From an uncultured Arachnia sp. (GTDB lineage: Bacteria > Actinomycetota > Actinomycetes > Propionibacteriales > Propionibacteriaceae): a stretch of 64,000 bases of DNA. Location: positions 62,001 through 126,000 of the forward strand of contig CANMNB010000006.1 of the NCBI GenBank assembly GCA_947499145.1, written 5' to 3'. Under the pieces are notes generated by a model that was not told the origin of the DNA, did not search any database, and worked only from the letters and a program-made list of their open reading frames with translations. This document shows positions 1 to 7,287 of the stretch, piece after piece. Numbering within the stretch: position 1 is the stretch's first letter; every line of letters begins with the position of its first letter. Made by a program: the position numbers and the translations under genes.

Positions 1-1253
1 CCCCAGACCATCTCCGCGGCGTAGGCCCCCAGCACGTGGATGCCGAGCACCTGGTTGGTGGCGGCGTCGACGACGAGCTTGGCGGCCCCCGGCGCCTTGG
101 TGCCGTGCTCGGCCACGAAGCGACCGGACATGTAGCCCGGGACGGTGGAGGTGACGACGTCGTGGCCCGCCTTGCGTGCGGCGGCCTCCGTCATGCCGAT
201 GCCTGCGGCCTCGGGGTTGGAGTAGACCGCCCAGGGGATGGTGTGCCAGCGCATGATCTCCCCGCGACGGTGGGCCTGCGGGTCGAGGATGTTGGCGACG
301 GCCACCTCCCCCATTCGGTAGGCCGCGTGCGCCAGGAGGGAGCGCCCCGTGACGTCGCCGACCGCCCACACGCCGGGGAGGTTGGTGCGCATCCTCTCGT
401 CGACCACGATCCCCTTGCCGGAGAACTCGAGGCCGGAGGTCTCGGCGCCCCAGCCCTCGACGGCGGGGCGGCGTCCGACCGCCATGAGCACGACGTCGGC
501 CTCGACCGACTCGGCAGCCCCGTCCTTGGTGTCGAAGCGGACGGTTCCGTCCTCGATCGCGGTGACCTTGCAGGACAGCTTGAAGTCGACGTCGGAGAGC
601 CCCTTGCGGAGCTGGCTCGCGAGCTCGTCGTCCATGAACGGAACGATCTCCGGCAGCATCTCGATCACCGTGACCTCGGAACCGAGCATGGCGAAGAGGC
701 TGGCGAACTCGAGCCCGATCACGCCGCCGCCGATGACGGCGAGCCGTGCGGGGATCGCCTCCACCGCGAGCATGCCCGTGGAGTCGACCACCTTCGGGTT
801 GTCCTTGGCACCCGGGATGGGGGGCATCACCGGGACCGATCCGGTGGCGAGGATGACGTGCTCGGCGGTGTGCTGCGTGCCGTCGACGGTCACCCTGCCG
901 GGCCCGTCGAAGGTGCCGTGGCCGTTGATGACCGTCACGCCGGCCTTCTTCTCCGCCGCACCCACACCGCCGACGAGGGTGGCGACCGTTTGCGCCTTCC
1001 ACTTCTGCATCTGCGTCCAGTCGACGGAGATGTCGGAGGTGTTCACCCCGAGGTGGCTCCCGTGGAGCGCGTGCTCATAGGTCTTCGCGGCGTTGAGGAG
1101 CGCCTTGGTGGGGATGCAGCCGACGTTGAGGCACGTGCCGCCGAGGGCAACGGCCTCGACGAGCAGCACCCTCTTGCCGGCGTGGCCGAGGCGCTCGGCG
1201 GCGATGTACCCGCCGGGCCCCCCGCCCAGGACGATGACGTCGAAGTCAGACAT
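1..1253 (-). CDS. lpdA: dihydrolipoyl dehydrogenase (E3), 3' end cut by window edge
   Basis: FAD/NAD flavoprotein that reoxidises dihydrolipoamide on the E2 subunit of 2-oxoacid dehydrogenase complexes. The N-terminus reads MSDFDVIVLGGGPGGYIAAE, a dinucleotide-binding loop, followed by GGTCLNVGCIPTKALL with the redox-active Cys pair (Thr replaces the more usual Ser after Pro). A second Rossmann loop (IGGGVIGLEFASLF) and the VWAVGDV FAD motif are present. About 417 residues are visible, so roughly the last 45, including the catalytic His of the dimer interface, lie beyond the left edge. The gene starts 13 bp after the E2 stop and is probably cotranscribed with it. Confidence 0.95.
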   Translation of the reverse strand, partial: MSDFDVIVLGGGPGGYIAAERLGHAGKRVLLVEAVALGGTCLNVGCIPTKALLNAAKTYEHALHGSHLGVNTSDISVDWTQMQKWKAQTVATLVGGVGAAEKKAGVTVINGHGTFDGPGRVTVDGTQHTAEHVILATGSVPVMPPIPGAKDNPKVVDSTGMLAVEAIPARLAVIGGGVIGLEFASLFAMLGSEVTVIEMLPEIVPFMDDELASQLRKGLSDVDFKLSCKVTAIEDGTVRFDTKDGAAESVEADVVLMAVGRRPAVEGWGAETSGLEFSGKGIVVDERMRTNLPGVWAVGDVTGRSLLAHAAYRMGEVAVANILDPQAHRRGEIMRWHTIPWAVYSNPEAAGIGMTEAAARKAGHDVVTSTVPGYMSGRFVAEHGTKAPGAAKLVVDAATNQVLGIHVLGAYAAEMVW

Positions 1254-1266
1254 GTGTTCTCGTTTC

Positions 1267-2727
1267 TCAGCTCAGGATCGCGATGTCGATGTTCTCGATG
1301 AACGCCACGAGGTCGCGCAGGAACCGCGCGGCGTCCGCACCGTCGATGACGCGGTGGTCGGCGGTGAGCGACAATCCGAGGCGCTGCTCGACGACGACGT
1401 TGCCGTCCTCGTCCGTGGTGGCCCGGGGAATGATCGCGTCCACGCCGAGGATGGCGGTCTGGGGAACGTTCAGCAGCGGCGTGAAGCTCTCGATCCCGAA
1501 TCCACCGAGGTTCGAGACGGTGAAGGTGGCCCCGGAGAGCAGGTCGGGGTTGATGGTGCCCTCGATGGCCTGGGCCGCGAGCTCCTTGCTCGTGGCGGCG
1601 AACTGCCCCAGGCTGAGCTGTGAGGCGTTGCGCACCGTCGGTACCAACAGCCCACGCGGGGTGTCGCACGCGAAGCCGAGGTGGACGCGCTCGAACGTCG
1701 TGAGCTGGCCGTCGCTCAGGTGGGCGTTGTGTGAGGGATGCTTCTGCACCGTGCGCACGGCGGCGTAGCCGACCAGGTCGCCGATGGTGACGGTGCTCAT
1801 GCCGAGCGTCGGGTCGGAGTTCTTGAACTTTGTGCGCATGTCCAGCAGGCCCTGCGCGTTCGCGGTCACGGTGTAGGTCAGCTGCGCACTGGAGGCCAGA
1901 GAGTGCATCATGCGCTCGGAGATCACCTTGCGGATCCCCTTGAGCGGAGTCGTGGTGCTCGGGCCTGGGAAGGCGGCGTCGTCGGCAGCGGGCTGAGCCG
2001 GGGAGGCTGCCTGCTTCGGCGACTCCGTGGCAGCGGGCGCAGTGAGGTCAGACGTCGCGACACGGCCGCCCAGGCCGGTGCCCTCGACGTCGCTCCGTCC
2101 GACGCCGCCGGCGCGTGCCGCACCACGGGTGGCGGCGGGTCCCGCCGCGATCGCGGCCTGCACGTCGCGCTCGATGATCCGGCCACCGGGGCCGGTGCCC
2201 TCGTCGATGCCGTCGACGTCGAGTGCGGAGGACGCGGCCAGGTTGCGCGCCCGGGGGCTCACACCCGGCGCCTCGGAGTCGGCTGCGCGCTTGGGAGCAT
2301 CCGGCTGGGTGGCGTCGTCGACGTCGAGCGTCTCCACGGGAGCAGCAGCGTCGGTCCCGTCGTCGTCGGTCTCCTCGTAGGACGCCTCGCCCGCAGGTTG
2401 CTGGGGCGTGTCCACCTCCGTCCGGGGCTCGTCCACGGACTCGTCGCCACCCCAGCCAGCGGCCTGGAGCGTCGGCCCGGGGTCCTCGCCGGGAGCGCCC
2501 ACCACGAGCAGCGGCTGCTTGACGGGGACGTCGTCGCCCTCCTCCCACAACAGCTTGAGGACGGTCCCAGCCGCAGTGGATGGCACCTCCATGGACGCCT
2601 TGTCCGTCTCCACCTCGCAGAGCACGCTGTTCTCGGCGACCTCGTCGCCCTCCTTGACCGCCCAGGAGACGATGAGACAGGACTCAACGCTGTTCCCCAG
2701 CTGCGGCATCACTACGACGGTTGCCAT
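1267..2727 (-). CDS. dihydrolipoamide acyltransferase (E2) of a 2-oxoacid dehydrogenase complex
   Basis: 486 aa transacylase core subunit. Residues 1-77 form a lipoyl domain with lysine 43 in the ETDKASME motif. An acidic Ala/Pro linker follows, then a peripheral-subunit-binding domain at about 157-194 (SPRARNLA to GTGPGGRIIERDV). The second half of a similar domain appears at about 205-230 (EGTGLGGRVATSDL). The catalytic domain spans 259-486, with the HRVIDG active-site motif at His458. The start is placed at the ATG preceded by TAGGAGGAAA rather than at an in-frame upstream codon. It sits 10 bp behind a DeoR-type gene and just ahead of E3. No E1 is visible, so the substrate (pyruvate, branched-chain acids, acetoin) cannot be assigned. 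Confidence 0.92.
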   Translation of the reverse strand: MATVVVMPQLGNSVESCLIVSWAVKEGDEVAENSVLCEVETDKASMEVPSTAAGTVLKLLWEEGDDVPVKQPLLVVGAPGEDPGPTLQAAGWGGDESVDEPRTEVDTPQQPAGEASYEETDDDGTDAAAPVETLDVDDATQPDAPKRAADSEAPGVSPRARNLAASSALDVDGIDEGTGPGGRIIERDVQAAIAAGPAATRGAARAGGVGRSDVEGTGLGGRVATSDLTAPAATESPKQAASPAQPAADDAAFPGPSTTTPLKGIRKVISERMMHSLASSAQLTYTVTANAQGLLDMRTKFKNSDPTLGMSTVTIGDLVGYAAVRTVQKHPSHNAHLSDGQLTTFERVHLGFACDTPRGLLVPTVRNASQLSLGQFAATSKELAAQAIEGTINPDLLSGATFTVSNLGGFGIESFTPLLNVPQTAILGVDAIIPRATTDEDGNVVVEQRLGLSLTADHRVIDGADAARFLRDLVAFIENIDIAILS

Positions 2728-2737
2728 GTGTTTCCTC

Positions 2738-3490
2738 CTAGACGACACGCAGGCGCGTGTGCTCTTGCAGTGCTTGGGCCGCCTCGGCACCCAGCCCGGA
2801 ATCGGTGATGATCCCGGTGATGCCCTCCAGCGGCAGGAAAGTGACGAACCCGGCCTGACCGAACTTCGACGAGTCCGCGACCAGCCAGGTCTCCTCCGCG
2901 CGGTCCCGCATCATGGCGGCGACCTTGCCCCCCTCCACGAACCGGGTGGTGAGGCCGCGCTCGGGCGAGAACCCGTCGGTGCCGAGAAAGGCGATCCGGG
3001 TGTTGAAGTCCCCGATCGCACGCTCGGCGAGGGGGCCCACCAGCGACTCGGACTCGCGGCGGAAGACCCCGCCGGTGAGGATGATGTTGAGCGCGGGGTT
3101 CAGACGGGCGTTGCTGAACACCAGTGTCGAGTTGGTGACCACCTGGACGCCGCGACGCCCCATCAGGTGCCGTGCGATGAGGGCGGTGGTGGTTCCGGCC
3201 TCGATCATCACCGTGTCGTCATCACGGATGAGCGCAGCCGCCTCGGCGGCGATCCGCCCCTTGGCCTCGACGTGGATCTTCTGTCGCTGCAGGATGCCCT
3301 TGAGGCTCGACGGGCGCGCCCCACCGCGCGTGCGCACGATCAGCCCCTGGTGCTCGAGGGATCGCAGGTCGCCCCTGATGGTGACGTCGGAGACTCCGAG
3401 CGCCTGGGCCATGTCCGTGACCGTCAACTCGCCGGTCGCCGCGAGGCGAGCGAGGATGGCGCTCTCGCGCTCGACCCGCTCCACCGTCAT
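2738..3490 (-). CDS. DeoR/GlpR-family transcriptional regulator
   Basis: 250 aa. The N-terminal winged helix (LTVTDMAQALGVSDVTIRGDLRSLEHQG in shorter view: helix-turn-helix at about 22-50) is followed by the RTRGGA hinge typical of the family. A C-terminal sugar-phosphate-sensing domain carries the EAGTTTALIA phosphate loop. Family members usually repress carbohydrate genes and are relieved by a phosphorylated sugar. Here the gene is first in a cluster with E2 and E3, with a 10 bp gap, which suggests it governs this acyl-transfer complex or is autoregulated with it; that link is inference. AAGGGG upstream is a plausible ribosome site. Confidence 0.88.
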   Translation of the reverse strand: MTVERVERESAILARLAATGELTVTDMAQALGVSDVTIRGDLRSLEHQGLIVRTRGGARPSSLKGILQRQKIHVEAKGRIAAEAAALIRDDDTVMIEAGTTTALIARHLMGRRGVQVVTNSTLVFSNARLNPALNIILTGGVFRRESESLVGPLAERAIGDFNTRIAFLGTDGFSPERGLTTRFVEGGKVAAMMRDRAEETWLVADSSKFGQAGFVTFLPLEGITGIITDSGLGAEAAQALQEHTRLRVV

Positions 3491-3507
3491 TGGCGTGCCC
3501 CTTCGGC

Positions 3508-3524
3508 TTTTCGATTCGCTTTCG
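3508..3524. promoter_or_regulatory. possible DeoR operator (direct repeats)
   Basis: TTTTCG (3508-3513) and TTTCG (3520-3524) are direct repeats one helical turn apart, 18-34 bp upstream of the DeoR start. Read on the gene's strand they are two CGAAA boxes. DeoR/GlpR proteins often bind such short direct repeats, so autoregulation is plausible, but only this one copy supports it. Confidence 0.4.
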
Positions 3525-3751
3525 TAACGCTTCCATTAGACCACCGAACCGGCATGTCCCGACAGGCCCACAGGACTGACCGGAGCAGGTTGGGCATATG
3601 CCCACGGCGTCTGGGCCTCCCCGCGCGCCGCGCCCGGCCTTCGTCGGCACGATCGTGCCCGGTCGAGGCACGAAGGACCGCAGCTCGCGCGTCTGGCTCG
3701 CTACTGCCGATCATCTGCTGCCACTATTAACAGTGTCCCCGGCAAGCGATT

Positions 3752-3772
3752 GCCCCGCCTGTCCGGCGGGGC
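3752..3772 (+). other. hairpin in the leader of the TetR-family gene
   Basis: GCCCCGCC and GGCGGGGC form a perfect 8-bp stem with a 5-nt loop. It ends only a few bases before the ribosome site AGGAAGG at 3776-3782. It lies at the 3' end of a roughly 300-bp gene-free stretch (3491-3791) between two divergent regulators. The rest of that stretch holds only promoter-like A/T patches such as CTATTAA at 3724-3730. Confidence 0.45.
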
Positions 3773-3791
3773 GACTAGGAAGGCGAGAGAC

Positions 3792-4469
3792 ATGGCAGGA
3801 CGTCCACCCGGCAACCAGGCCGACGGCAAGCAGCGCCTCCTCGACGCCTGCTGGCAACTCCTCGTGGAAGCAGAGACCGGCGAACGGCTCACCATTGCGC
3901 AAGTGTGTGAGCGAGCCGGCTGCACCCCGCCCACGCTCTATCACCACTTCGGGGATCTCGCCTCGCTCGAACTCGAGGCGACGCGCCAGGCGTACATCCG
4001 CTGGAACGCCGTCGTCGTCAAGGAGATCCTGCACATCAAGGATCCGAAGAAGCGGCTGAGCGCGCACGGCGTGGCATACGCCGCCTGGGCGCACGAGCAC
4101 CCGGACGCCTACGCCATCATGTTCTGCCGCCCCGGCAACGAGGGACCCTCCATCACCGGGCCCGGCTTCTCGGGGCTGGTGGCCTCACTCGCCGAGATCC
4201 ACGGCTGTGACCCCGACGACCCGGCGCTCCTCCCCGCTGCGCTGACCTATTGGGGGCTCGTCCACGGACTCTCCACACTCCAGAACTCCGCACAGGGCCT
4301 ACCCGAGGGCGTCGTCGCCGACGTGTTGGCTCGGTTCGAGGACGTGATGGACGCACTGCTCCTCCCTGAGGCCCCGAAGTGGGCGGAGGACGTCGCAGAG
4401 ATCCGTGAGCTCGAGCAGAAACTGAGCGAGCCCGCGCCGCGCCGCCAGCGGATGGCTGGAGTGCGCTGA
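3792..4469 (+). CDS. TetR-family transcriptional regulator
   Basis: 225 aa. The N-terminal helix-turn-helix reads LTIAQVCERAGCTPPTLYHHFGDLASL, the standard TetR DNA-binding region ending in the YxHF signature. The larger C-terminal part is a helical ligand/dimerisation domain resembling the WHG group (AYAAWAHEHPDAYAIMF). The start is the ATG preceded by AGGAAGG; an upstream in-frame TTG would add 14 residues without a ribosome site. It is divergent from the DeoR gene and convergent with the sulfur genes, so its target is not evident. Confidence 0.85.
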   Translation: MAGRPPGNQADGKQRLLDACWQLLVEAETGERLTIAQVCERAGCTPPTLYHHFGDLASLELEATRQAYIRWNAVVVKEILHIKDPKKRLSAHGVAYAAWAHEHPDAYAIMFCRPGNEGPSITGPGFSGLVASLAEIHGCDPDDPALLPAALTYWGLVHGLSTLQNSAQGLPEGVVADVLARFEDVMDALLLPEAPKWAEDVAEIRELEQKLSEPAPRRQRMAGVR

Positions 4470-4497
4470 CGCGGGCTCGTCGAGCGAGGTGTTCGGC

Positions 4498-4659
4498 TCA
4501 GCCGAACAGCTTGCCCCACATGCTCCCGCTCTTGCTCTCGTTGGCGTGACCGGGGCAGCGATCGGACTGGGGGACGCCGCGGAAGACCTGGTCGACGTGG
4601 TTGCCGCATCCGGCCCACGTGGTCTTGCCACAGGTACGGCACTTGACTGCATGGCACAT
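4498..4659 (-). CDS. small Cys-rich putative metal-binding protein
   Basis: 53 aa, MCHAVKCRTCGKTTWAGCGN at the N-terminus, then a conserved-looking HVDQVFRGVP segment and CPGH. Five Cys and several His in a C-x2-C type arrangement suggest a zinc ribbon or other metal or thiol site. It begins 20 bp after the stop of the CoA-disulfide-reductase gene, with AAAGG upstream, so it is likely translated from the same message. Its function is unknown. The context suggests a role in low-molecular-weight thiol, persulfide or metal handling. Confidence 0.75.
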   Translation of the reverse strand: MCHAVKCRTCGKTTWAGCGNHVDQVFRGVPQSDRCPGHANESKSGSMWGKLFG

Positions 4660-4679
4660 GATGGCCTGCCTTTCTTCGG

Positions 4680-6353
4680 TTAGACGAGGAGGTCCTCGAT
4701 GTTGGCGTGGGTGGCGCGCATGGTGAGCATGCCACCCGAGAGGTTGGCCGAGTCGAACCCGGCCTGGTCCAGCTGGCGGTGGGCCAGGAAGGAGCGCACG
4801 CCAGAGGCGCACATCACCCGTACCGGTCGGCCGGCCGCCGCGTCACGCACCTCGTCGAGGCGGTCACGCAGTTCGGTGTGCGGGATGTTGAGGGCTCCCG
4901 GCAGTTGCCCGGTGGCGACCTCCTCGCGGCTCCGGACGTCGAGGACGAGGGAGCCGGCAAGAATGTCGTGGACCTGGTCGGCGTACCAGAGCTTGAGGGT
5001 GCCGTCCAGGACGTTGGCGGCCATCATCCCGGCCATGTTCACCGGGTCCTTGGCCGAGCCGTAGGGGGGAGCATAGGCGAGGTCGAGGTCGATCAGGTCA
5101 TGCACGCTCATGCCGGCCTTGATCGCCACGGAGAGCACGTCGATGCGCTTGTCCACACCGTCGGCCCCCACCGCCTGCGCACCCAACACCTTCCCGTCCG
5201 TCCCGAAGTGCAGCATCAGGTGGATCTGGGAGGCTCCGGGAAAGTACCCGGCGTGGTTCAGGGGGTGCAGGTGAATGGTGTGGAACCTGATGCCGGCCTC
5301 GGCGAGCCCTCGACGGTTGGCTCCCGTCAGCGCTGCCGTCAGCTCCCCCACCCTGACGATGGCCGTGCTGACCAGCCCGGGGAGGCGATGTCCACGGTGG
5401 CCCATGATGGCGTCGGCCACGAGGCGTCCCGCCCGGTTGGCGGGGCCCGCCAGGGCCACCGGGCGGCGAGCCCGGGTGACGAGGTCCGCGCTCGCCGTCG
5501 CGTCACCGACGGCCCACACGTGCTCCACGTTGGTACGGCCCACCTCGTCCACGAGGATGGCTCCGCGATCGCAGGCGATGCCGGCGTCCTCCCACAGACG
5601 GGTGTCGGGCCGCACCCCCACGGAGAGCACGATCACGTCCGCGTCGATCCGGCTGTCATCCGAGAGCACGACCACGTCGTGGTCCTCGTGGTGCTCAATG
5701 GCCGTGGCCGCTACGCCGTCGTGGACGTCGATGCCGATGCGCTGCAACTCCTGCGTGACGAGCCTCGCCATCTCGTCCTCCAGGGGAGGCAGCACGTGGG
5801 GCGCCAGCTCGACGATCGACGTGTGGAGCCCCCGGGCCGCCAAGGCCTCGGCCGCTTCCAGTCCGATGAAACCAGCCCCCAGAACGACGGCGCTTCGGGC
5901 ACCCTCGGCGGCCTGCCTGAGTTCGCGGGCGTCGGGCACCGTCCGCAGCGTGTGCACGCGCGGGGAGTCGATGCCGTCGATGGGCGGCCGGATGGCGGAG
6001 GCACCCGGGGAGAGGATGAGCTCGTCGTAGTCGAGCTGCGCGGTGCCCTCCGGGCCGGCCACGGTGATGGTTCGGCCCTGGGTGTCGAGGCTGAGGACGT
6101 CGGTGTCGATGCGGACGTCCAGATCGAGTGCTGCAGCAAGGCTCTGGGGGGTCTGGACGAGGAGCGACGCCTCGTCCTCGATCTCGCCGCCGACGAAGTA
6201 GGGCAGTCCGCAGTTGGCGAACGACACCTCGTGGCCGCGCTCGAGGACGGTGATGCGTGCGTGTTCATTGAGTCGTCGCGCGCGTGCAGCGGCACTCATG
6301 CCGCCCGCGACGCCGCCGACGACGACGATCCTCTTGGTCTCGGTGTTGTCCAT
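4680..6353 (-). CDS. CoA-disulfide reductase-like flavoprotein with C-terminal rhodanese domain
   Basis: 557 aa. The FAD loop VVVGGVAGGMSAAARARR lies at about 10-27. NCGLPYFVGG follows, with the single redox Cys48 characteristic of CoA-disulfide reductases and related persulfide reductases. An NAD-binding loop (VVLGAGFIGLEAAE) and a GDATAS FAD motif come next. The C-terminal rhodanese domain (about 440-557) has the active loop CASGVRS with Cys515. Such CoADR-RHD enzymes reduce CoA persulfide or disulfide. The start ATG lies 7 nt after a TATATT -10 box, so the message is probably leaderless. A 16-bp CstR-type operator overlaps this promoter. The small Cys protein follows. Confidence 0.9.
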   Translation of the reverse strand: MDNTETKRIVVVGGVAGGMSAAARARRLNEHARITVLERGHEVSFANCGLPYFVGGEIEDEASLLVQTPQSLAAALDLDVRIDTDVLSLDTQGRTITVAGPEGTAQLDYDELILSPGASAIRPPIDGIDSPRVHTLRTVPDARELRQAAEGARSAVVLGAGFIGLEAAEALAARGLHTSIVELAPHVLPPLEDEMARLVTQELQRIGIDVHDGVAATAIEHHEDHDVVVLSDDSRIDADVIVLSVGVRPDTRLWEDAGIACDRGAILVDEVGRTNVEHVWAVGDATASADLVTRARRPVALAGPANRAGRLVADAIMGHRGHRLPGLVSTAIVRVGELTAALTGANRRGLAEAGIRFHTIHLHPLNHAGYFPGASQIHLMLHFGTDGKVLGAQAVGADGVDKRIDVLSVAIKAGMSVHDLIDLDLAYAPPYGSAKDPVNMAGMMAANVLDGTLKLWYADQVHDILAGSLVLDVRSREEVATGQLPGALNIPHTELRDRLDEVRDAAAGRPVRVMCASGVRSFLAHRQLDQAGFDSANLSGGMLTMRATHANIEDLLV

Positions 6354-6363
6354 GACCACCAAT

Positions 6364-6379
6364 ATACCCGGGGGGGTAT
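6364..6379. promoter_or_regulatory. CstR-type operator, site 1 (CoADR-rhodanese promoter)
   Basis: ATACCCGGGGGGGTAT fits ATACCC-N4-GGGTAT with perfect 6-bp arms. On the minus strand it occupies the spacer between TTGCTC (-35-like) and TATATT (-10, 6366-6361), so a bound repressor would block polymerase directly. Confidence 0.82.
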
Positions 6380-6460
6380 TCGATGAGCAAATCGCGCCTT
6401 TGGTAGGACCATCATCGCGTCCGAGCAGCCACCCTGTTCCTGTACTCCCGGAAAGAGAAG

Positions 6461-6508
6461 TCTCCCCCGGCGACCTCGCGTGCGATGGCACGCGAACTCC
6501 GGGGGAGA
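6461..6508 (-). terminator. long GC-rich hairpin after thioredoxin gene
   Basis: TCTCCCCCGG (6461-6470) pairs with CCGGGGGAGA (6499-6508). Inside it, CGCGTGC (6477-6483) pairs with GCACGCG (6488-6494). It lies 40 bp after the thioredoxin stop and before the CoADR promoter. There is no clear U-tract, so it is a terminator candidate of the GC-only actinobacterial kind. Confidence 0.55.
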
Positions 6509-6547
6509 CAGTACCGCGACGAACGCGGCGGGTTGCTGACGAACCGG

Positions 6548-6940
6548 TCAGGAAGCGGCGCTGGCCTGCTCCTCGGCCTGCTTGGCCTCCTGCTCGGCGA
6601 TCTGGCGCCGCACGTCATCCATGTCCACCTCGCGGAGCTTCTCGATGAGCTCCTCCAGGGAGGCGGCCGGCAGTGCACCCGGCTGTGCGTAGAGCAGGAT
6701 CCCGTCACGGAAGGCCATGAGGGTGGGGATGCTCATGATGCCGAGTTGCGCGGAGAGCTGCTGCGCCTCCTCGGTGTCGACCTTGGCGAAGGTGATATCC
6801 GTGTGCTTCTCGGACGCCTTCTCGAAAACGGGGGCGAACATGCGGCAGGGACCGCACCACGCCGCCCAGAAGTCCACGAGGACGGTGCCCTGGGACACGG
6901 TGGAGTCGAAGTTCTCTTCAGTCACGTTGATGGTAGCCAC
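6548..6940 (-). CDS. thioredoxin
   Basis: 130 aa cytosolic thioredoxin with FWAAWCGPCRM active site and the cis-proline segment SIPTLMAF. A charged, Ala/Gln/Glu-rich tail (VRRQIAEQEAKQAEEQ) extends about 20 residues beyond the usual fold. The only good start is GTG at 6940. It falls 6 nt after a TATCGT -10 box (6952-6947), matching a leaderless message. A TTTGCG -35-like element sits 18 bp further up, and a CstR-type operator fills the spacer. It probably reduces persulfidated or oxidised thiols as part of the sulfur regulon. Confidence 0.92.
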   Translation of the reverse strand: MATINVTEENFDSTVSQGTVLVDFWAAWCGPCRMFAPVFEKASEKHTDITFAKVDTEEAQQLSAQLGIMSIPTLMAFRDGILLYAQPGALPAASLEELIEKLREVDMDDVRRQIAEQEAKQAEEQASAAS

Positions 6941-6949
6941 GGTGCTACG

Positions 6950-6965
6950 ATACCCCCTGGGGTAT
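6950..6965. promoter_or_regulatory. CstR-type operator, site 2 (thioredoxin promoter)
   Basis: ATACCCCCTGGGGTAT, perfect arms of the ATACCC-N4-GGGTAT family, identical over all 16 bp to the site at 29328. It lies between the -35-like TTTGCG and -10 TATCGT of the thioredoxin gene, in the divergent region with cstR. Confidence 0.85.
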
Positions 6966-6973
6966 CCATTCGC

Positions 6974-6989
6974 AAACCCGGTAGGGTAT
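6974..6989. promoter_or_regulatory. CstR-type operator, site 3 (cstR promoter, one mismatch)
   Basis: AAACCCGGTAGGGTAT matches 11 of the 12 arm positions of ATACCC-N4-GGGTAT. It is the nearest site to the cstR start (22 bp upstream), which suggests autoregulation separate from the thioredoxin site 8 bp away. Confidence 0.65.
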
Positions 6990-7011
6990 GACCCACGAGA
7001 AGGAGTACACC

Positions 7012-7287
7012 ATGCAACCGATCAACCCCGAGGGTGTCGAGGCCCAGCGGAAGGCACTCAACAGGCTGAAGCGTGCCCGCGGCCAGCTCAACGCGGTCAT
7101 CGAGCAGGTGGAGTCGGGGGCCTCCTGCCGTGACGTCATCACACAGTTGGCGGCCGTGTCGTCCGCGCTCGATCGGGCGGGGTTCACCATCATCTCCACG
7201 GCGATGCGCAACTGCATGATCGCGGAGGGGCCCGACTCCGACATGACGCCAGAGGAACTGGAGAAGCTCTTCCTCACCCTCTCGTGA
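7012..7287 (+). CDS. cstR: CsoR/CstR-family transcriptional repressor, CstR-like persulfide sensor
   Basis: 91 aa, all-helical family (RLKRARGQLNAVIEQVESGASCRDV). Copper-sensing CsoR proteins use Cys-His-Cys, with the His four residues before the second Cys. Here Cys39 and Cys68 are 29 residues apart, as in both CsoR and CstR, but the position four before Cys68 is Ala, so the copper His is absent. That is the CstR (persulfide/polysulfide sensor) pattern. The start is the ATG after AGAAGGAG; an ATG at 6988 lies inside the operator and is less likely. It is divergent from thioredoxin. Matching operators occur at four other sulfur genes. Copper or other metal sensing is the alternative but less likely. 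Confidence 0.88.
   Translation: MQPINPEGVEAQRKALNRLKRARGQLNAVIEQVESGASCRDVITQLAAVSSALDRAGFTIISTAMRNCMIAEGPDSDMTPEELEKLFLTLS

Noticed and set aside
36-1301. Long plus-strand open frame opposite the E3 gene
   Set aside because: His/Gly/Asp-rich composition without domains, and it mirrors a clearly conserved flavoprotein on the minus strand.
4707-6386. 559-codon plus-strand frame opposite CoADR-rhodanese
   Set aside because: Antisense artefact of high GC; the minus-strand protein has complete catalytic motifs.
6461-6508. Small RNA gene
   Set aside because: The hairpin follows a gene end closely and no independent promoter is visible; terminator is simpler.
7012-7287. Copper-sensing CsoR reading of the regulator
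   Set aside because: The copper-ligand His is absent and all matched operators precede sulfur genes.
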